From: Lysobacterales bacterium
Lineage (GTDB): Bacteria > Pseudomonadota > Gammaproteobacteria > Xanthomonadales > Xanthomonadaceae
NCBI GenBank assembly: GCA_017302135.1
Contig: JAFLDZ010000002.1
Location: 1 to 64,000, forward strand
Direction: 5' to 3'
DNA: 64,000 bases
The notes under the pieces were generated by a model, which saw only the letters and a program-made list of their open reading frames with translations, made no database searches and was not told where the DNA came from. A program made the translations under genes and the position numbers. Position 1 is the first letter of the stretch, and each line of letters opens with the position of its first letter. Shown piece after piece: positions 59,077 to 64,000 of the stretch.

Positions 59077-61884
59077 TCAGCCATTGTCTTGTGCGCGAGC
59101 ACGGGACAAGGCCTTCGCCGCATCGACGGTCTTCGGATCGTCGTCGCCGAGTGCGCCGCGCCGCACCTGCCAGGCCTCGCGCAGCAGCGGTTCGGCTTCG
59201 CGATGGCGTTTGCGGTCGATCAGCAGTTCGCCCAGCGGCAGCAGCACCATCGCCAGACGTTGATGCCCCGCCGGCAGGCGTTCGCGATAGATCGCCAGCG
59301 CCTGCCGCATCGAGGTTTCGGCTTCGTCCAGCCGTCCCTGGCGATGCAGCACGATGCCCAAGCGGTTGAGATCGGCGCCGACGCGGTCGTGGGTTTTGCC
59401 GTAGTCCCTGCGCTGCAGCGCGAGCGCCTCGCGATAACGACTTTCTGCGGTGGCGTATTCGCTGCGGTTTTCGGCCAGTCGACCCAGATTGAACACGGTC
59501 GCACCGCGCCCCTTGTGATCGGGCGGGTAGGCGTCCAGCGCGCGCAGATAGAATCGTTCCGCTTCTTTCGCGTCGCCGCTTTCCGACAGCAGAAAGCCGA
59601 TGTCGTTGAGATTTTCAGCAGTCATCGGATGATGTTCGCCGAACACGGCGAGGCGGATCCGCAGCGCATCCTCGAACAGCGCGCGAGCACCTGCGTAGTC
59701 GCGTCGCGATTGCAACAGACGACCCAGATTGGCCATCACGATCGCGGCTTCCGGATGCGCCTTTCCCAGCGATGCCTGCATCCCGGCCAGCGCTTCGCGA
59801 TACAGGCTTTCGGCAGCGTCGTATTCGCCGAGATCACTGCGGATCATCGCGAGGTTCGACAGACTGGTGCGCAGATCAGGATGCTGCGCGGGCAGGATCT
59901 GCCGCCGCAGCGTCAGCGTCTGTTCCAGCAGCGGCTTCGCACCTGCATAGTCGCTCTGCTGGCGCAGCGTCATCGCGAGCAGGCTGAGCGCTTCGGCGAC
60001 CAGCGGATGGCGTTCGCCGTACAGACCGCGCCGCATCGCCAGAACGTCGCGGAACATGGCTTCGGCGCCGCGCTGATCGCCGCGCCGCGCGCGCAGTTGG
60101 GCGATATCGATCATGGTCGTCGCCACCTCTTCGTGCCGCGCACCGAAGAGACGACGATAGCCGGCGAGCGCTGCCGTCAGTTCCGCATCCGCTGCAGCGT
60201 ATTCGGCCAATTGACTCAGCGCCCGGCCGTGCCCGCGCTGCGCGCCCGCGAGCAGCAGCGGCTGAGGCTGCGGCAGCTTGCGCAAGGTCGAGAGATTGCG
60301 CTCGAACAACGCGCGCGCCTGTTTGAAATCGCCCGCCCGACCATACGATTCGGCGACGACGGCGAGGACTTCGACGGCAATCTCCGGATTCTTGTCGAGT
60401 TCGCCCTGCATGCTCTCCCAGCCCGCATCCAGCGCCTCTCGGGCGCTCAGCGGCACGCCGCCGGTTTCGCGCGGGTCGCTCAGCAGGAACACGCGTTTCA
60501 GTAGCGCCAGTGTCTGCCGGGTTTTTTCCGCTTCGGCCTGCGCACGGTCGCGCTCGCGGGCGATGGCCTGCGCCTGCAGCGTCGCGGTGATCGCGTAGCC
60601 GGTGAGCAACGTGAAGATCGCGATGCCGGCGGCCACCGCCCACGCATTGCGCTTCAGGAATTTGCCGCTGCGGTAGCGCCAGCTTTCCGGGCGTGCGCGT
60701 ACCGGCAGACCGGTGCGCCAGCGTTCGAGATCGTCGATCAGCGCGCTCGCCGATTCGTAGCGGCGCTCCGGCGCCTTGCGCAGCGCTTTGAGCACGATGT
60801 TGTCGAGATCGCCGCGCAGCTTGCGGCGCAGCGCGCCCGGCGTCGTACTGCGCGCAGCACAGCGTTCGCTGTCGTCGTCGGCGATTCGTTCGCTCGGACG
60901 CACCGGCTCGCTGCGGCAGATCGCGTCTTCCAGCGCGCGCTGCGAGGTGTCCAGCGCGCGCTGCGCGCGATGCCCGGTCAGCAGTTCGTACAGCAGCAGT
61001 CCGAGCTGATAGAGATCGGTCGCGGTCGAGGTCGGCTGCCCCAGCACCTGCTCCGGCGTGGCGTAGTCGGGCGTGAAGGCGCGCAGCGCGGTGTGCGTGT
61101 CCGGCTGTGTGCCGTGCTGTGGTTCGCCGGAAGTGTCCGAGAGCGCTTTTGCGATGCCGAAATCCAGCAGTTTCGGTCTGCCGTCCGCGCCGACGAGAAT
61201 GTTGCCGGGCTTCAGATCGCGGTGCGCGACCAGATTGCGGTGCGCGTGGGCCACGGCCTCGGCGATCTGCACGAACAGCGCGATGCGCGCGTCGATATCG
61301 AGCCGCTGTCGGTCGCAGGCGCGGTCCAGCGCTTCGCCTTCGACGTATTCCATGACCAGATACGGGCGACCGTCGCGGCTGCGCCCGCCGTCGAGCAGAC
61401 GCGCGATGCCCGGATGGGTCAGCGACGCCAGGATTTGCCGCTCCCGCGCGAAGCGCTCGAGGAAGGCGTCCGATTCATCGCCCAGCCGCAGCAGTTTCAA
61501 TGCGCCGGTCTGATGGAACCCGGCATCGTTGCGTTCGACCAGATAGACCGTGCCCATGCCGCCATGGCCGATCCGGCGCAGCGGCTGCCACACGCCGATA
61601 CGCTCGGGCAGCGCGTGGTGCGGGTCATCGGTCGGCGGCGAAGTCTCGAACAGTGAACGCCAACGCGCGGGCGCGGTCTGCGGTGGCTGCAGCGCTTCCG
61701 ACGCATCGGCGGCGAGCCGCAGCAGGTCACGCAGCGCGCGGCCGAGTGCGGCGTCCTCCGCGTCGATCGCGCATACGAAAGCCTCGCGCGCGTCGTGGTG
61801 CAGATCCAGCGCTTTGTCGAACAGCGCGTCCAGGCGGATGCGCGGGTCGTCTGCGCTGGGTCCGGACGCGGTTGGCCCGCTCAT
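59077..61884 (-). CDS. Membrane Ser/Thr protein kinase with tetratricopeptide repeats
   Basis: About 935 aa. Kinase domain: glycine loop IGHGGMGTVY (about 102), Lys near 129 (TGALKLLR), catalytic loop HRDLKPGN (about 220), DFG (about 240), then TPDYATPEQV. A membrane segment follows at about 413-435 (AWAVAAGIAIFTLLTGYAI), then at least eight TPR-like repeats (EAAIVMANLGRLLQSRRDYA type) in what should be the periplasm. The start at 61,884 is chosen because its ATG overlaps the stop of the sigma-factor gene (ATGA), implying translational coupling. Kinase/ECF pairs like this are common in xanthomonads; target unknown. Confidence 0.9.
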   Translation of the reverse strand: MSGPTASGPSADDPRIRLDALFDKALDLHHDAREAFVCAIDAEDAALGRALRDLLRLAADASEALQPPQTAPARWRSLFETSPPTDDPHHALPERIGVWQPLRRIGHGGMGTVYLVERNDAGFHQTGALKLLRLGDESDAFLERFARERQILASLTHPGIARLLDGGRSRDGRPYLVMEYVEGEALDRACDRQRLDIDARIALFVQIAEAVAHAHRNLVAHRDLKPGNILVGADGRPKLLDFGIAKALSDTSGEPQHGTQPDTHTALRAFTPDYATPEQVLGQPTSTATDLYQLGLLLYELLTGHRAQRALDTSQRALEDAICRSEPVRPSERIADDDSERCAARSTTPGALRRKLRGDLDNIVLKALRKAPERRYESASALIDDLERWRTGLPVRARPESWRYRSGKFLKRNAWAVAAGIAIFTLLTGYAITATLQAQAIARERDRAQAEAEKTRQTLALLKRVFLLSDPRETGGVPLSAREALDAGWESMQGELDKNPEIAVEVLAVVAESYGRAGDFKQARALFERNLSTLRKLPQPQPLLLAGAQRGHGRALSQLAEYAAADAELTAALAGYRRLFGARHEEVATTMIDIAQLRARRGDQRGAEAMFRDVLAMRRGLYGERHPLVAEALSLLAMTLRQQSDYAGAKPLLEQTLTLRRQILPAQHPDLRTSLSNLAMIRSDLGEYDAAESLYREALAGMQASLGKAHPEAAIVMANLGRLLQSRRDYAGARALFEDALRIRLAVFGEHHPMTAENLNDIGFLLSESGDAKEAERFYLRALDAYPPDHKGRGATVFNLGRLAENRSEYATAESRYREALALQRRDYGKTHDRVGADLNRLGIVLHRQGRLDEAETSMRQALAIYRERLPAGHQRLAMVLLPLGELLIDRKRHREAEPLLREAWQVRRGALGDDDPKTVDAAKALSRARAQDNG

Positions 61885-62444
61885 GGCGGGTCCATCGCCT
61901 GCAACAGCCAAGCCCGCGCCCGCATCCAGTCGCGCTGCACGGTGCGCAGCGACGACTGCATGGCCTCGGCGGTTTCTTCCTCGGTCATTCCGGCGAAGTA
62001 GCGGCATTCGACCAATTGCGCCAGACGCGGATTGAACGCAGCGAGTTTCGACAACGCATCGTCGATCGCCAGCAATCGTTCCGGTTCGCTCGCGTCCGCA
62101 GCCATGTTTGCGTCCAACGTCGCGTCGATCGCACCGCCGCCACGTTTGCCCGCGAGCCGTCTGCGGGCGTCGTCGATCATGATCCGGCGCATCGCCCGCG
62201 CGCAGATCGCGAAGAAATGCCCCCGGTTCTGCCAGTCCACGCCGTCCTCGTCGACCAGTTGCAGATACGCCTCCTGCACCAGACTGGTGGTGTCGAGCAG
62301 GGGGCCGCGCGGACCCTCGCGAACCAGCTGACGATGGGCGATCGCCTTCAGCTGGTCGTAGACCAGCGGCACCATCCGGTCGAACGCCTCGCGGTCGCCG
62401 GCATGGTGACGCTGCAGCAATCGGGTGATGTCATCGTTGGGCAT
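61881..62444 (-). CDS. ECF-type RNA polymerase sigma factor
   Basis: 187 aa. Sigma region 2 is seen in DTTSLVQEAYLQLV and RGHFFAICARAMRRIMIDDARRR; region 4 helix-turn-helix in LAQLVECRYFAGMTEEETAE followed by SLRTVQRDWMRARAWL. It resembles the ECF subfamily linked to Ser/Thr kinases. The last bases overlap the kinase start by 4 bp, so the two form an operon. Divergent from the LysR gene. No anti-sigma gene is present; regulation probably goes through the kinase (inference). Confidence 0.9.
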   Translation of the reverse strand: MPNDDITRLLQRHHAGDREAFDRMVPLVYDQLKAIAHRQLVREGPRGPLLDTTSLVQEAYLQLVDEDGVDWQNRGHFFAICARAMRRIMIDDARRRLAGKRGGGAIDATLDANMAADASEPERLLAIDDALSKLAAFNPRLAQLVECRYFAGMTEEETAEAMQSSLRTVQRDWMRARAWLLQAMDPP

Positions 62445-62613
62445 GCGGGGATGGATTCCGGTGTGGTCGAAGGGACCGGGCGAGACGGCTCCCCCACGTC
62501 CTCAAGCGCAAAAAGTGGCCGTTACCGGCCAGTCCGTGACGTGCGCCTGCATTGCATGGGTGAAATAAAATTGGTTCAATACGCCCCAGTGTTCCGCAGA
62601 TGGAAATATCGCC

Positions 62614-63591
62614 GTGAACGATCTCAACGACCTGTACTACTTCGCCATGGTGGTCGAGCACTCGGGTTTCGCCGCCGCCGAGCGCGCGCTGGGCATCCCG
62701 AAATCGCGCCTCAGCCGCCGCATCAGCCAGCTCGAAACCGATATGGGCGCGCGCCTGCTGCAGCGCTCGACGCGCCGTTTTGCGGTGACCGACGTCGGTC
62801 AGAGCGTCTACCGCCACGCGCAGTCGATGCTCGCCGAAGCCAGCGCCGCCCGCGAAGTGGTCGACCGGCTCAGCGCCGAACCGCGCGGCCTCGTGCGCGT
62901 CAGCGTGCCGGTGGGCATCGCCCAGGAGCTCATCCCGAAGCTGCTGCCCGATTTTCTCGCCCGTTACCCGCTGGTCCGCGTGCAGTTGCACGTCAACAAC
63001 CGCCGCGTGGACGTGATCAACGAAGGCTTCGACGTGGCGATCCGCGTGCGCGCCAAGCTCGACGATGACGGCAGTCTGGTGATGCGCAGCTTCGGCCAGA
63101 TCCAGGAACTGCTGGTCGCCAGCCCGAAATACCTCGACCGCGCGGGCCGCCCGCGCGATCCGGAAGAACTCGCCGGCCACACCACGCTGAGCATGAGCGA
63201 GGACGAGGCTCGCCAGCGCTGGGAACTGCAGGGCGAGGGCGGCGAAATCCGCCGGGTCGAACTCAAGCCCCGCGTCTCCGGCTTCGATTTCCCGATGCTG
63301 ATGGCGCTAGCCAAACAGGGACTGGGCGTGACCCTGCTGCCGGAAACCATCTGCGCCGACGCCGTGCGCAACCGCGAGCTGGAAGTGGTGCTGCCCGCCT
63401 GGCGCCTGCCGATGGGCATCTGCCACGCGGTGTTCGCTTCGCGCCGCGGCCTGCTGCCGGCGGTGCGGATGTTCATCGATTACCTCGCCGAAAGCCTGCC
63501 GCCGCTGCTGGAGGCCTCCCGTCTCAACTGCCTGCACTGCCCGGGTGGGATGGCGCCGGTGAAGCAGGTTAAAATCGCCGAGCCGGCGTGA
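62614..63591 (+). CDS. LysR-family transcriptional regulator
   Basis: 325 aa with a GTG start, chosen because the helix-turn-helix (DLYYFAMVVEHSGFAAAERA and IPKSRLSRRISQLE, residues 5-45) begins at once. A periplasmic-binding-like effector domain follows (RVSVPVGIAQELIPKLLPDF … SGFDFPMLMALAKQGLGVTL). The C-terminus has CLHC, unusual but of unknown meaning. Divergent from the sigma factor gene, 170 bases away. No adjacent metabolic gene indicates its regulon. Confidence 0.92.
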   Translation: MNDLNDLYYFAMVVEHSGFAAAERALGIPKSRLSRRISQLETDMGARLLQRSTRRFAVTDVGQSVYRHAQSMLAEASAAREVVDRLSAEPRGLVRVSVPVGIAQELIPKLLPDFLARYPLVRVQLHVNNRRVDVINEGFDVAIRVRAKLDDDGSLVMRSFGQIQELLVASPKYLDRAGRPRDPEELAGHTTLSMSEDEARQRWELQGEGGEIRRVELKPRVSGFDFPMLMALAKQGLGVTLLPETICADAVRNRELEVVLPAWRLPMGICHAVFASRRGLLPAVRMFIDYLAESLPPLLEASRLNCLHCPGGMAPVKQVKIAEPA

Positions 63592-63610
63592 GCCACAGGT
63601 AAAAAATTAC

Positions 63611-63653
63611 GGAAGCGTGGCCGAGTGGTTCAAGGCAGCAGTCTTGACTGCGC
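63611..63653 (+). pseudogene. Truncated tRNA-Ser 5' half
   Basis: GGAAGCGTGGCCGAGTGGTT followed by CAAGGCAGCAGTCTTGACTGC copies the acceptor 5' strand, D arm and anticodon stem of the intact tRNA-Ser at 63,733, but the anticodon loop has lost three A residues and no T arm or acceptor 3' strand follows. It is a remnant and not a working tRNA. Confidence 0.75.
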
Positions 63654-63732
63654 AGGCCGAAGGCCGGAGCGAACATCGACCGCAGGTCGATGGTCAAACT
63701 GCCGATTCTCGAAGATGCACATAATTTTAAAT

Positions 63733-63822
63733 GGAGAGATGGCCGAGTGGTTTAAGGCAGCAGTCTTGAAAACTGCCGTGGGTTTACGCCCACCGTGGGT
63801 TCGAATCCCACTCTCTCCGCCA
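63733..63822 (+). tRNA. tRNA-Ser(UGA)
   Basis: 90 nt. Acceptor GGAGAGA pairs with TCTCTCC; D arm GCCGAGTGGTTTAAGGC; anticodon stem GCAGT/ACTGC with loop CTTGAAA, giving anticodon UGA; long class II variable arm GTGGGTTTACGCCCAC; T arm GTGGGTTCGAATCCCAC; discriminator G and encoded CCA. All features of tRNA-Ser are intact. Confidence 0.97.
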
Positions 63823-63872
63823 CATACGCCAGGGCCCCCGAATGGGGGCTTTTGCGTATGTGGCGGAGAGAG
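63811..63872. repeat. Inverted repeat overlapping the tRNA-Ser 3' end and its terminator
   Basis: The left arm CTCTCTCCGCCACATACGC (63,811-63,829) includes the tRNA acceptor 3' strand and CCA; the right arm (63,854-63,872) is its exact 19-base reverse complement. An inner hairpin GCCCCC-GAAT-GGGGGC followed by TTTT (63,834-63,853) is a good rho-independent terminator for the tRNA. The outer arms are more than a terminator needs. Confidence 0.85.
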
Positions 63873-63963
63873 CGGGTAGACGAACACGCCGGGTTCGACA
63901 CATCGGCAGGGCGAGACGCGTGAGCGTGGGCCGGAGAGATGCGCACAGCGAAGCTGCCCGAGT

Positions 63964-63982
63964 GAATCCCACTCTCCGCCAC
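63964..63982 (+). repeat. Partial direct copy of the tRNA-Ser 3' end
   Basis: GAATCCCACTCTCCGCCAC repeats the T-arm/acceptor end of the tRNA (63,803-63,823) with two bases missing. It is followed by AGAGGCAAAGGCCCC, which may begin another terminator cut by the window edge. With the 5' fragment at 63,611, it suggests a once-larger tRNA array or past site-specific insertion. Confidence 0.7.
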
Positions 63983-64000
63983 AGAGGCAAAGGCCCCGTA

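Overview
The window is dominated by a large trans-acyltransferase polyketide synthase / non-ribosomal peptide synthetase gene cluster (about 1-53,045), followed by ordinary chromosomal genes of a high-GC gammaproteobacterium (serS, a TonB-family protein, an ECF sigma factor with a Ser/Thr kinase, a LysR regulator and tRNA-Ser). The flanking genes look Lysobacter/Xanthomonas-like; this assignment is an inference. The cluster continues upstream, because the first PKS reading frame is already open at base 1.

Layout. 1-13,703: PKS protein 1, with two consecutive modules that each carry three enoyl-CoA-hydratase-like (ECH) domains and a pair of ACPs with the beta-branching signature, then a lone KS ending in a docking segment. 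13,844-27,571: PKS protein 2 (docking-DH-KR-ACP / KS-DH-KR-ACP / KS-KR-ACP / KS-degenerate DH, with no final ACP). 27,654-33,379: AsnB-like amidotransferase, metallo-beta-lactamase hydrolase, HMG-CoA-synthase-like HCS, donor ACP and discrete AT. 33,605-34,801 (minus): ATP-grasp ligase. 35,503-45,330: MATE exporter, aldehyde dehydrogenase, NRPS (C-A-PCP-TE, predicted Ser), membrane-fusion protein behind a sigma-54-like promoter, and an ABC ATPase. 45,615-53,045: second NRPS (C-A-PCP-C-A-PCP-TE). From about 53.4 kb: DoxX-like membrane protein, TonB-like protein, serS, secreted Cys-rich protein, M23 peptidase with tandem repeats, CARDB-like secreted protein, kinase/sigma pair, LysR regulator, and a tRNA-Ser locus with tRNA fragments on both sides.

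How it works together (inference from family knowledge). The discrete AT loads malonyl units onto the AT-less modules. The HCS with its donor ACP would add an acetate-derived carbon to the beta-keto group at the two ECH modules, and the built-in ECH domains would dehydrate and decarboxylate it to give two successive beta-methyl branches. The next modules would add two double bonds and a hydroxyl. Two TE-terminated NRPSs, each with a TubC-type N-terminal docking domain, add Ser and an unknown (possibly basic) amino acid used twice. The amidotransferase, ATP-grasp enzyme and aldehyde dehydrogenase are candidate tailoring enzymes. MATE and the HlyD/ABC pair are candidates for export and self-protection. 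The most distinctive points are the duplicated triple-ECH modules, the GC/codon mosaic that marks recent module duplication, the ACP-less last PKS module, the sigma-54 promoter abutting a start codon without a Shine-Dalgarno sequence, and a possible thioesterase remnant joined to the hydrolase gene across an 8-T tract.
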